DNA from: Fidelibacterota bacterium
Lineage (GTDB): Bacteria; Pseudomonadota; Alphaproteobacteria; Rhodospirillales; Rhodospirillaceae
DNA length: 64,000 nucleotides
Direction: 5' to 3'
NCBI GenBank assembly: GCA_947475895.1
Contig: CANJMF010000003.1
Span: 124,001 to 188,000 of the forward strand
Shown here: one piece after another, positions 54,465 to 62,229 of the stretch
How the letters are laid out: each line of letters opens with the position of its first letter
How positions within the stretch are numbered: position 1 is the first letter of the stretch
Position numbers and translations under genes: made by a program
Notes under the pieces: model-generated
What the model was told of the DNA's origin: nothing
The model's database searches: none
What the model saw: only the letters and a program-made list of their open reading frames with translations

Positions 54465-55966
54465 GCGAACACGCCGTGCAGATACCAGCGGTAGGTTTGC
54501 TCGGGCGTCAGGCGGTTGTCGCGGAACAGCCAGAAGCGTTCGCCGCTTTCGTCCTCGATGCGGAAGTAATCGCGCACTTCGCCGACTTCTTTTTTGTCGT
54601 GCCACCATTCGCCGAGGATGCGCTCGGGGCCGTCGGCGCAGCGCACTTTGCGGGTTTCGCCGCGCCACGAAAAAAGCGCCGGGGGATAATCGGGCAGCAA
54701 CGCCGTGACATTCACCAACTCCGGCGGCGACAACAAGCGCACCGGGCGTGGTAAATGCGCGGGCCAGGTGACGGAGATGTTCGTCGTGGGCGCGACCTTT
54801 TCCACAGCGCGTTCGGGAAGGTCGCTTTCCACTGCCGCCACGCGCCACACGTTGCGTGCACCGATACGATTGCCGATGCGATCCACCAATGCTGCGAGGT
54901 CGTGGGCTTCGTCGGCCGCGCTGGCTTCGGTGTCCATCTGACGCGGCGCGAGGGCCGCGATGCGCCATCCTGTGAGGGTCGCGATTTCGATGCCGAAGCC
55001 GGGATCGACGGTATCGAGTTTTTCCAGCAACAGCTTGGACAGGTGCACTGGGTCGCGCGAGGGGCGTGCTGTGCCGACGCGCACAATTTGCAATGTGTTG
55101 TCGGCGCGTTGAAAGACGAGATCGAGCCGACGCGCGCCTTCCTGGGTTTTCTCCAAATCCGCGCACAGATCGTCCGTGAGCTTGTGGACGGTGCGCTGCA
55201 AGTCTTCCAACGCCGCGATGGGCTCGGCGAACGTGAGGACGCGCTGTTTGGCGGCGGGCGGCAAAATGGCATCGAGGGATTCGGGCAAGAAGCCCAGCGC
55301 CTGATCCAACCGCTTCAATGTGTCTACGCCGTAGCGTACGGGGATCGTTTTGCGCGGCAGCTTGCGCAGGGCGCCGATGGTTTTTACGCCCACGCGCCAC
55401 AAGCCGTCGGCGGTCTCGGGTATGATGCGCAAGGCCGTGACCGGCAGCGCATTGAGTTCGCCAAGTCCATCCGCCACGGTGATTCTGTGTGCGCCGAAAT
55501 GGGACCATGCCCACGCCGCGCCCGGCGTGTGCGCCATGGCGATGCGGGCTGTCAGGTGATTCTTGGAGAAGATCGCGGCGATCTTCTCCAGCATCGCCGT
55601 CTCGCCCTGAAACAGATGCGCGACACCGGTGGCGTCGATCCACAGTCCATCGGGCGGGCAGGGCGATACGAACGGACTAAAGCGCAGACACCACACCGCC
55701 AGTTTGTAGAGGGCGCGCGCGTCTTCGGCGGGCTCGGCCGGAGCGACGTGCAGGTGGGGGAAAATCGCGCGCGCGTGGGAGACCGGCATGCCCGGCATGA
55801 TGCCTTCGTCGGCCGCAGCCGGGTTCACGGCCAGCACGGTGTGCTGACGGCTTTCCAGGTCGGCGATGACGAACGGCTTATCCTGCCAAGCGATGGGCGG
55901 GACGGAACGCTTCGCCCGTGCTTCGATCTGCCAGTTGGGAAGAAAAACCGAGATAACCCTGCGCAT
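54461..55966 (-). CDS. imuB: ImuB, Y-family polymerase-like mutasome protein
   Basis: Links DnaE2 to the beta clamp during mutagenic repair; family members are catalytically inactive. From ATG 55966 (MRRVISVFLPNWQIEARAK) it has 501 residues. The Y-family acidic residues are missing: SVFLPNWQIEA replaces the first DxD-type motif and LWIDATGVAHLF replaces the SxDE motif. The C-terminal region binds partners (FWLFRDNRLTPEQTYRWYLHGVFA). Start context overlaps imuA by 89 nt. Confidence 0.94.
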   Translation of the reverse strand: MRRVISVFLPNWQIEARAKRSVPPIAWQDKPFVIADLESRQHTVLAVNPAAADEGIMPGMPVSHARAIFPHLHVAPAEPAEDARALYKLAVWCLRFSPFVSPCPPDGLWIDATGVAHLFQGETAMLEKIAAIFSKNHLTARIAMAHTPGAAWAWSHFGAHRITVADGLGELNALPVTALRIIPETADGLWRVGVKTIGALRKLPRKTIPVRYGVDTLKRLDQALGFLPESLDAILPPAAKQRVLTFAEPIAALEDLQRTVHKLTDDLCADLEKTQEGARRLDLVFQRADNTLQIVRVGTARPSRDPVHLSKLLLEKLDTVDPGFGIEIATLTGWRIAALAPRQMDTEASAADEAHDLAALVDRIGNRIGARNVWRVAAVESDLPERAVEKVAPTTNISVTWPAHLPRPVRLLSPPELVNVTALLPDYPPALFSWRGETRKVRCADGPERILGEWWHDKKEVGEVRDYFRIEDESGERFWLFRDNRLTPEQTYRWYLHGVFA

Positions 55967-56621
55967 TCGGCGCCTCAATATTCCATGATCCTGTGTGCCC
56001 CGAGCGGGCGCGCAACAACTCCACCTGCCAGCGTGCGCGGCCCGCTTGGGGAATGACGTGAGCCGCCGCACTCATGGGCGCGATGCGCCAGCGGCTGGTG
56101 GCGGCGGTGGGTTCGATGTCGCGGTGGGGTTTGCGCAAACTCACGCACATGACGCCGGACTTCTCGCTGGCGAGCTGCAAGCGCCGGCTGGTGGTGAGAT
56201 CGAGCTTGGTGATTTCGCCCACAACGCACGCCAGCGATGTGTGCCGTAAACCTTCCTCCATCACCGCCAAGACGTCCGCTTCGGTGCGGGCGGTAGCGAT
56301 GAGCAGGCGCGAAGGTGGTAATCCCAACCCTGCCAATCCCGGCGCATAGAGTTCGTGGCCGGTGGTGCACCAAAGCACGTTGCGCTTCAGGCGCGCGCCC
56401 AAGGCGGCAGTGAACGCCGTGGCAGCCGTGAAGCCCGCCGCCGTGGGTGCGCCGCTGACCTCATGCAGGGCGGCGATGGGGAAGCCGTCGGGCCAGCAGG
56501 CATCCACTTCCGGCACGCCAAAGGGCAGGACCGCGTGCGTGCGGCCCTGCAGCGACTCAAACCGCTCCAGGCGTTGGATTTGGGCCTTTAAACCCTGCAA
56601 AACGGCGGTTTTCCTGCTCAC
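55878..56621 (-). CDS. imuA: ImuA, RecA-like mutasome protein
   Basis: First gene of the SOS mutagenesis cassette, 247 residues. FGVPEVDACWPDGFPIAALHEVSGAPTAAGFTAA resembles the RecA/SulA-like core without an intact Walker A. LLIATARTEADVLAVMEEGLRH and CVVGEITKLDLTTSRRLQLASE follow. A perfect GTTC-N7-GTTC LexA box lies 34 nt upstream. The final 30 codons overlap the start of imuB. Confidence 0.93.
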   Translation of the reverse strand: MSRKTAVLQGLKAQIQRLERFESLQGRTHAVLPFGVPEVDACWPDGFPIAALHEVSGAPTAAGFTAATAFTAALGARLKRNVLWCTTGHELYAPGLAGLGLPPSRLLIATARTEADVLAVMEEGLRHTSLACVVGEITKLDLTTSRRLQLASEKSGVMCVSLRKPHRDIEPTAATSRWRIAPMSAAAHVIPQAGRARWQVELLRARSGHTGSWNIEAPNAQGYLGFSSQLADRSTGEAFRPAHRLAG

Positions 56622-56654
56622 GGCGCAGCCGGTCCTTGCTTCTGTTTTTAGAGT

Positions 56655-56669
56655 GTTCTACTTTTGTTC
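56655..56669. promoter_or_regulatory. LexA box (GTTC-N7-GTTC)
   Basis: GTTCTACTTTTGTTC is an exact match to the alphaproteobacterial LexA consensus, 34 nt upstream of imuA. SOS control of imuA-imuB-dnaE2 is established in related bacteria. The divergent H1-like gene start is 123 nt away on the other side. Confidence 0.9.
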
Positions 56670-56712
56670 TCATTGGGTGGGAGAGTCAAGGACAACCCCT
56701 CAAACCTCTGCG

Positions 56713-56737
56713 GGAACATGCAGCGAGGTTCTCCGTT
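56713..56737 (+). promoter_or_regulatory. EcfG-type general-stress promoter
   Basis: GGAAC (56713-56717), 16 nt, CGTT (56734-56737): a perfect match to the alphaproteobacterial EcfG consensus, 55 nt upstream of the ATG of the H1-like gene. Confidence 0.82.
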
Positions 56738-56791
56738 GCGATTCCACGGCGTTTCGCGCGCCGGAGATTTTCATTCATGGGAGACGACCAC

Positions 56792-57127
56792 ATGCCGCGC
56801 GGCGACAAATCCAGCTACAGCGACACGCAAAAGCGTGAAGCCGAACACATTGAAGCGGCCTACGAGGACAAAGGCGTCGGCACGAAAGAAGCCGAGAGCC
56901 GTGCCTGGGCAACCGTGAACAAGCAAGACGGCGGCGGAAAGAAGAGCGGCAGCGGCCGCAAAAAGAGCGCCAAGAAGGCGGCTAAGAAATCGGGCAAGAA
57001 AGTGAGCAAGAAAGCTGCGAAGAAAACCGCCAAGAAAAGCGCGAAGCAGGCACCCGCTAAGAAGACTATGAAAAAGAGCAGCAAGAAGAGCGGCAAAAGA
57101 TCCGCAAAGAAAAGCCGGAAGAAATAA
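56792..57127 (+). CDS. Small basic protein with histone H1-like Lys/Ala tail
   Basis: A 111-residue protein starting at ATG 56792 (GGGAG, 8 nt). The first 50 residues match the short family often labelled plasmid stabilisation protein: YSDTQKREAEHIEAAYEDKGVGTKEAESRAWATVNKQDGGGKKSGSG. The rest is a KKSAKKAAKK-type repeat like histone H1, suited to DNA binding. The true role is unknown; the label plasmid stabilisation is unproven here. A perfect EcfG promoter precedes it, and it sits between the SOS operon and ku. Confidence 0.85.
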   Translation: MPRGDKSSYSDTQKREAEHIEAAYEDKGVGTKEAESRAWATVNKQDGGGKKSGSGRKKSAKKAAKKSGKKVSKKAAKKTAKKSAKQAPAKKTMKKSSKKSGKRSAKKSRKK

Positions 57128-57147
57128 CGCGCCTTAGCAGCGCGCGA

Positions 57148-57174
57148 TCTTAACGACGTGCGGTCTTAACGACG
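57148..57174. repeat. 16-bp near-tandem duplication at the 3' end of ku
   Basis: TCTTAACGACG occurs at 57148-57158 and 57164-57174, a 16-bp offset, spanning the ku stop codon. It resembles a small duplication; no function assigned. Confidence 0.6.
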
Positions 57175-58035
57175 GGAGCCTGCGCGCTTCTTGGGCCGAG
57201 CTTTCGCGGACGATGTGGTCTTGTTTGTCTGTTTGGTGAGCACACGTCGCGCGTGATCCTTGCCCTTGTCGCCTGACAAGCTGCGCTTCAAGGCGTCCAT
57301 CAAGTCGATGACCTTGGTGTCTTCCGGTGCTTTATCGGCGGCCACCGATTGGCCCTTTTGCTTGCGCTTGATGACGTCGCGCAAAGCGTCTTCGTAGCGA
57401 TCGTTGAAGTCTTTGGGCTCGAACTTGCCGGACAACTGCTCGACGATGCGCTCCGCAATGCTCAGCATCTGCTTGTCGGGCTTTTGATCGGGAATATCGC
57501 GGAAGAATTCCTTATCGGCGCGGATTTCGTCGTAGCTGCGGAGCGTGGTCATCAGCAAGCCTTTGCCGCGCGCTTCAATGGCGACGACGCGCTCGCGGTT
57601 GTGAAGCACGATCCGCCCGATGGCGAGTTTGCCGCTGGCGGCCATGGCGTCGCGGATGACGGCATAGGCCGGCGTTTGGGCTTCTTCTTGCGGCGACAGG
57701 TAATAAGGATCGTTCCAATAAATGCGGTCGATCTCGTCGACTTCGACGAACTCCTCGATGTCGATGGTCTTGGTCGACGGAAGACGCACGGCTGCGATCT
57801 CGGCCGGCGTGAGGATCACATATTTGCCCGGCTCGAATTCATAGCCCTTCACGAGTTCCTGACGCTCGACAGCACCCAGGCTGGGATCGTGCGGCACCAT
57901 GTTGATACGGTGATGGGTCTTCTTATGGAGTAAGTGGAACGAGATGTCGTTGGTGCGGTTGGTGGCGTTGAAGGCCGCCACGGGGCACGTTACGAGGGAA
58001 AGCCGCAGGTGTCCTTGCCAGATAGGGCGCGCCAT
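57166..58035 (-). CDS. ku: Ku protein of bacterial non-homologous end joining
   Basis: Homodimeric ring that binds DNA ends and recruits LigD. From ATG 58035 (MARPIWQGHLRLSLVTCPV) it has 289 residues. Ku core features include ISFHLLHKKTHHRINMV, KGYEFEPGKYVILTPAEI and IGRIVLHNRERVVAIEARGKGL. The C-terminal 55 residues are Lys/Ala-rich, as in bacterial Ku with DNA-binding tails. ligD is about 6 kb away on the other side of the SOS cassette. An EcfG-like element (GTAAC-N16-CGTT) lies 34 nt upstream. Confidence 0.95.
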   Translation of the reverse strand: MARPIWQGHLRLSLVTCPVAAFNATNRTNDISFHLLHKKTHHRINMVPHDPSLGAVERQELVKGYEFEPGKYVILTPAEIAAVRLPSTKTIDIEEFVEVDEIDRIYWNDPYYLSPQEEAQTPAYAVIRDAMAASGKLAIGRIVLHNRERVVAIEARGKGLLMTTLRSYDEIRADKEFFRDIPDQKPDKQMLSIAERIVEQLSGKFEPKDFNDRYEDALRDVIKRKQKGQSVAADKAPEDTKVIDLMDALKRSLSGDKGKDHARRVLTKQTNKTTSSAKARPKKRAGSRR

Positions 58036-58068
58036 AGCTGTGTCTCCGCTTTGAAAATGCGGAGTCAT

Positions 58069-58093
58069 AACGAAAGCGCGCGCGGCAGGTTAC
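58069..58093 (-). promoter_or_regulatory. EcfG-like promoter of ku (one mismatch)
   Basis: On the minus strand GTAAC-N16-CGTT, one base off consensus, ends 33 nt before the ku start. A 6-bp hairpin CTCCGC/GCGGAG lies between it and the ATG. Tentative on its own; stronger because ligD and the H1-like gene carry the same architecture. Confidence 0.45.
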
Positions 58094-58145
58094 GGGCGAG
58101 GAGGGTGGTTGAATCGCGTTTCGATTCGCGCGCAGGGCGGGAATA

Positions 58146-59313
58146 TCAAGGTGTGGTGTCTGCGGCCACGCGCGCCTTCAAAGCGGTCGCGGCGCGGGTG
58201 TAGCCGCCGTCGCCGCCGTCGACAAAGTGTACGTGCTCGTCGTCGGTGGAGACCACGAGGCAGGTCATGACGGCGTGATCGGACACATGCATGCCGAATT
58301 TGAGATCGCCGTTTTTGCAGCGTTCGTCCAAATAGGCGCGGACAACTTCGATGTTTTCCTCGGGGCAGTCGAAGACCAGCGCCAAGTTTTCGCCCGCACG
58401 CGCGAAATCCACCGCACCTTTCAAAACGTCGCGCCGGTATTTGGCGGCATCAAAGCCGGGGACTTTCAATTCGTACTTTACGAACACGTATGCGATCAGC
58501 GTTTCCAAACCGACGCCGATCAACATCAACCACAGGGGCGTGCCTTTGCGCCGTGCTTTTGGCTTCGCGAACCAAGCCGCGCGGCGGCCACCGTGCTTGC
58601 AGGCTTTCGAGGGAAGCCGCGTTGAGTGCGGGCACGCCCGCAAGCCGCGTGAGTTCCATATGCAGCGCGCCGTGGTCGGCGCCGCGCACCACCAACGACA
58701 CCATTTTGCCGCGGGCAGCCCGGAGCGGCGTCCAGCGGCACGATAAGCCGGTGAGGTCCGGCGGCTCGCCGTCGTCTTCGGAAAAATCGATGAGGGAGGC
58801 TTGAGCGAGACTGTCGTCGCGCCGACCTTTGATGGAAGACTCCATAAGGTCGACGCCGTCACCCATGAAGACGGCGTAGGAACTGCTGGGTGCGGGTTCA
58901 TAGCGCCCGACCAAAACTTCCGATCCGCGTTTTGTCAGCTCGGACAGAGGGGCGACGCCCACGCGCAGGTCGAGCCCAAATTCCTGGCGCGCGAACCGAC
59001 GGGTTTGCGCCAGCACGCGGCGGGCCTGAACAGCGTGCTGCGGCGGGATCAACGCCACCGCGCCGTCGCCGCCGAATTGATAGGGGATTGGTCCGCAGAG
59101 ATTTTTGAGCGCGGCGATCATGGCGGCGGCGGCGAAATTCACATCCGAGTGACGGCCGGCTTCCACGGCGGCGGTGGAGCCTTGAATATCGGACACCGCA
59201 AGAAACCACTCGTCCGGCGCGCGGACATAGTATTTCATATCGAAGATGCGTTCGGGCGCATGGATAGGCTCGAGCGCATCGTAGAATGTGGCGGTTTTTT
59301 TGGCTGCGGCCAT
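58146..59313 (-). pseudogene. DUF3095 protein, apparent frameshift
   Basis: The N-terminal part (59313 to about 58560) reads MAAAKKTATFYDALEPIHAP and has EWFLAVSDIQGSTAAVEAGRHSDVN, a cyclase-like motif, then YQFGGDGAVALIPP. The C-terminal part, in another frame, reads ARRKGTPLWLMLIGVGLETLIAYVF to ATALKARVAADTTP, again DUF3095-like. The frames join naturally as LVREAK-ARRKGTPLW if one A is dropped from the four-A run read on the minus strand (TTTT at 58557-58560). It is either a real frameshift or a sequencing slip. The continuous protein would be about 388 residues, normal for the family. Function unknown. Confidence 0.82.
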
Positions 59314-59366
59314 GTGCTACCCCGTGCGCCGATCTTACACGGGCGCGGCGACAGGAACGAACAGGA

Positions 59367-60011
59367 ATGCGTGCGAAAAGCATTATCATTTATGTGGCTT
59401 TAGCGCTTGCGAGCGCACCGCAAACGTTTGCCGACGATGCCGCCGTGAGCGCGATCGAGAACCGTTGGGCGGAAATCCGCTACGAGATTAAGGACAGCCG
59501 CCAACAGCTCGCGGCGCTGAAGGATTTGCGGAACCAGACGCAAGCGTTGGTCGCACAGCATCCGGCCGCTGCCGATGTTTTGGCGTGGTATGCGCTGGTG
59601 CTTCTCCTCGAAGCCGACTTGCATCACAGCGTGGCGGGGTTGGGTCTGGCAAAAGAAGCCCGCGACCTTCTTGAGTCCGCGGCCAAAACCGATACCGGTG
59701 CGGCCACGAGCATGATCCACACCGCGCTGGGCGCGCTTTATAACGAGATCCCTGCTTGGCCTATTGGTTTTCATGACGATGACAAAGCGCGCATGCATTT
59801 CGCGAAAGCCTTGGAGGCCGACAGCGAAAGCATGGATTCAAATTATTTCTATGGTGATTATTTAGCGCAGCACCAAAAGTATCGCGAGGCGCTGCCGTAT
59901 CTTGAAAAAGCGCTCAAAGCCCCGGTGCGGGCGGACCACGAGCGCTATGATTTAGGTCGCCGCGCTGAGGTCGACGAGGCGCTTGCGCTTGCGCGCAAAA
60001 AACTTAAGTAG
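59367..60011 (+). CDS. Exported TPR-containing protein
   Basis: A 214-residue protein with a signal peptide (MRAKSIIIYVALALASAPQT, cleavage after FA). Helical repeats of TPR type are seen in the second half (ATSMIHTALGALYNEIPAWPIGFHDDDKARMHFAKALEAD and YFYGDYLAQHQKYREALPYLEKALKA). It likely scaffolds periplasmic proteins. The start at 59367 overlaps nothing; a longer reading is antisense to the DUF3095 gene. Confidence 0.82.
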   Translation: MRAKSIIIYVALALASAPQTFADDAAVSAIENRWAEIRYEIKDSRQQLAALKDLRNQTQALVAQHPAAADVLAWYALVLLLEADLHHSVAGLGLAKEARDLLESAAKTDTGAATSMIHTALGALYNEIPAWPIGFHDDDKARMHFAKALEADSESMDSNYFYGDYLAQHQKYREALPYLEKALKAPVRADHERYDLGRRAEVDEALALARKKLK

Positions 60012-60017
60012 CCGTTC

Positions 60018-60653
60018 TTATGTAGCTGTTGAGGCGTGATATTTCGCGATCATGCGTTCGAAGCTCGCGCGCAGCGTCGTTGTGATCTCGGGTTTGCCTT
60101 CGAGCTGGCCCATGAGGAGCGCGATCGCTTCAATCGTCGACAAAGCCTCGCGCCGCGCTTCACGGCGCAAGCGGCCGTATTTGGAAGGCTGATGCGGATT
60201 GAGCGCCACGCGGCGGCACTTCAAGAACCACGCGTTGCGCCACCACAAGGCTTTCGCCTGGCTCCATGTGCCATCGAGCACGATGATGCCTTCAATGCCG
60301 GTGAGAGCTTTGGTCTGATCGGCGAGGGCAGCGCCCTTGCGGTCGAGGGCGACGACTTCCGATTTTACAGGGCCGGCGATTTTCGATGAGCCGAGATACA
60401 GCACCGCCCATTGCTTCGGGTCGGCTTCTTTTCCCAAGGCTTTCGTGAGGCTGGGCCACGACAAGCCGACTTTCACCTGCGCGTTTTTAAAATGGAGCGC
60501 GGCCAAGCGCGCGGTGCCGAGCGCTTGATCCTGCTCTTGCGGGTGCTGGATGATGAGCACCTGCACGCGATTGGCGATCGGCTTTATGCCGTCGCAAATG
60601 CATAAATTGGTGGGCTTAAGGCACGTCTCGCATGTGGGCGCTGGCTCACTCAT
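60018..60653 (-). CDS. DTW domain protein, tRNA aminocarboxypropyltransferase family
   Basis: A 211-residue enzyme of the TapT/DTW family, which adds an aminocarboxypropyl group from SAM to tRNA uridine. The zinc-binding CETCLKPTNLCIC motif opens the protein, and LDGTWSQAKALWW is the DTW motif. The start ATG 60653 overlaps the stop of the upstream gene by 1 nt (TGATG). Which tRNA position it modifies is not known. Confidence 0.9.
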   Translation of the reverse strand: MSEPAPTCETCLKPTNLCICDGIKPIANRVQVLIIQHPQEQDQALGTARLAALHFKNAQVKVGLSWPSLTKALGKEADPKQWAVLYLGSSKIAGPVKSEVVALDRKGAALADQTKALTGIEGIIVLDGTWSQAKALWWRNAWFLKCRRVALNPHQPSKYGRLRREARREALSTIEAIALLMGQLEGKPEITTTLRASFERMIAKYHASTAT

Positions 60654-61525
60654 CAGCGCGCATTGAGAAGGTTGGATGGCGAGAATTGATCTGTCAGCAC
60701 GCGGGTTTTGGTGTCCCAGTCGGGTTTGGTGGAGATCGTCGTCAATAAAAAATCCGATTTGACGCCGAACGCGGCGAATTGCGGTTCGAGCATTTTGGCG
60801 TTGGCGCGAATTTCGTCGAGGCTCATCAGCGCGCCGTTTTGCGCCCAAATGACGCGGTTAGATAGCTTTAAATTATAAAACGGCCCGAAGACGGACGTGT
60901 ATGTCACCGATTCAAACGGGTACAGGCGGCTGCTGGAAAATGTGTTGGCGGCTAAGATGCCGCGCGGCTTCAACAGGCTTTTGGCTTCGGCGAGAAATTC
61001 CTTCGTGAGCATGTGCTCGGGGATGTATTCGTCCTCGAAGGCGTCCAGCATGATGATGTCGTACTTGATGTCGGTCTTCATCTGCTTTTTGACGAACACG
61101 CGTCCGTCTTCCCGGAACACTTCCATTTTGGCGTCGGTTCTAAAATTGAAGTATTCGCGCGCGACCTTCACGACGGCGGGATCGATCTCGACGGTGTCGA
61201 TGTGCACATCGGGGAGCAGTGCGCGCAGCGTCATGGGCAACGTGCCGCCGCCGAGGCCGATGACGAGCACGCGCGCGGGATTTGGGTTCAGGTAAAGTGC
61301 GCCCAACATCATCTTGGTGTAGGGAAACACCAGCTCTTTGGGATTGCTGAGGCGATAACACGTCTGCCGGTCGCCGGTGCCGAGGCGCCGGAACGTAAGA
61401 CAACGCAGGCCATCTTCCTCGGTCACGATCATGTTGCGGTAGAGCGAACGCTCGGCGTGAATTTGCGCGGCGTTTGCGGGCGGAATTAAAAGCGCGATGA
61501 GCGCGAGTGCGGCAAGAAAACGCAT
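60653..61525 (-). CDS. Spermidine synthase-like protein with signal peptide
   Basis: A 290-residue protein with a cleavable-looking signal peptide (MRFLAALALIALLIPPANA). Rossmann SAM-type core: RVLVIGLGGGTLPMTLRALLP and DTVEIDPAVVKVAREYF. The aspartate-bearing DIIMLDAFEDEYIPEHM is in place of the active-site motif of SpeE. It starts 1 nt after the stop of the membrane gene, and in other bacteria the two are fused. Real substrate unknown; export would separate it from decarboxylated SAM, so it may have changed function. Confidence 0.85.
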   Translation of the reverse strand: MRFLAALALIALLIPPANAAQIHAERSLYRNMIVTEEDGLRCLTFRRLGTGDRQTCYRLSNPKELVFPYTKMMLGALYLNPNPARVLVIGLGGGTLPMTLRALLPDVHIDTVEIDPAVVKVAREYFNFRTDAKMEVFREDGRVFVKKQMKTDIKYDIIMLDAFEDEYIPEHMLTKEFLAEAKSLLKPRGILAANTFSSSRLYPFESVTYTSVFGPFYNLKLSNRVIWAQNGALMSLDEIRANAKMLEPQFAAFGVKSDFLLTTISTKPDWDTKTRVLTDQFSPSNLLNAR

Positions 61526-61526
61526 G

Positions 61527-62120
61527 TTACGGCGCCTTTCGCGCGACGAGGAACACTCCTGTGGCCACGAGGAGGGTCATCCCCATGAACAGCAGCAAGA
61601 TCTGATCGACTTCAAAAATCAGCACGAAGTAGAATGACGTCAGCAGCGTTCCCGCCGCGCTGAAGAAGGTGGAAAAGAAATATTGCAGCCCGGCGTAAAA
61701 TCCGGCGGCACTGGCGTCGCTCACCAGCAGCTTCACGGAATAGGGCGTCACCATGCCGGAAAAGACTGCCGGAATAAAAAACAGCGCGATGCTTGCAAGC
61801 AACGATCCCAGGCGCGGATCTTGCGTGTAGGAGAAAATCGCATCGAGCACGGGGATTTCGAACAGGTAAATCGGCAATAGAAAGATGCCGGCGGCGAAAT
61901 GCAGTGCGCACAGTCCAGAGATGGTCGGCGTGCGCAAAGACAGCCGCCCGCCGATGAGATAGCCCAGCGACAGCGCCAGCATGAAAATGGTGATGATCGC
62001 GCCCCACACATAAATGCTGTTGCCAAAGGTGGGTGCGAGGATGCGGCCGCTCAAAAGTTCAAGTGACATCACCATGAACCCGGACCAGCAACTAATGATC
62101 AGAACGGCCGCTTTGCGCAT
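61527..62120 (-). CDS. Membrane half of a split MFS/spermidine-synthase-like protein
   Basis: A 197-residue protein with about six transmembrane helices beginning KAAVLIISCWSGFMVMSLELL and followed by SGRILAPTFGNSIYVWGAII. This matches the membrane region of fused MFS-spermidine synthase proteins. It is followed immediately by the soluble half. The pair probably forms one membrane complex. Confidence 0.85.
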   Translation of the reverse strand: MRKAAVLIISCWSGFMVMSLELLSGRILAPTFGNSIYVWGAIITIFMLALSLGYLIGGRLSLRTPTISGLCALHFAAGIFLLPIYLFEIPVLDAIFSYTQDPRLGSLLASIALFFIPAVFSGMVTPYSVKLLVSDASAAGFYAGLQYFFSTFFSAAGTLLTSFYFVLIFEVDQILLLFMGMTLLVATGVFLVARKAP

Positions 62121-62229
62121 GTGATCCCGTAAAAGTGATGGCCTTAGAGGTGCCTGGAAAACCGTATTCGATCAAGCCTTATTGAAACACAGCGCGCGAT
62201 AGCTGAAGATCACATCTAGGGGATCAATC

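Noticed and set aside
54465-55643. Upstream extension of the dnaE2 frame (nearly 400 codons)
   Set aside because: Out of frame within imuB; true DnaE2 begins MSYAELQVSTCYSFLRG at 54464 with a 4-nt overlap typical of this operon.
54755-56056. 433-codon open frame on the plus strand
   Set aside because: Antisense to imuB and imuA; both of those have full family motifs, so this is a shadow.
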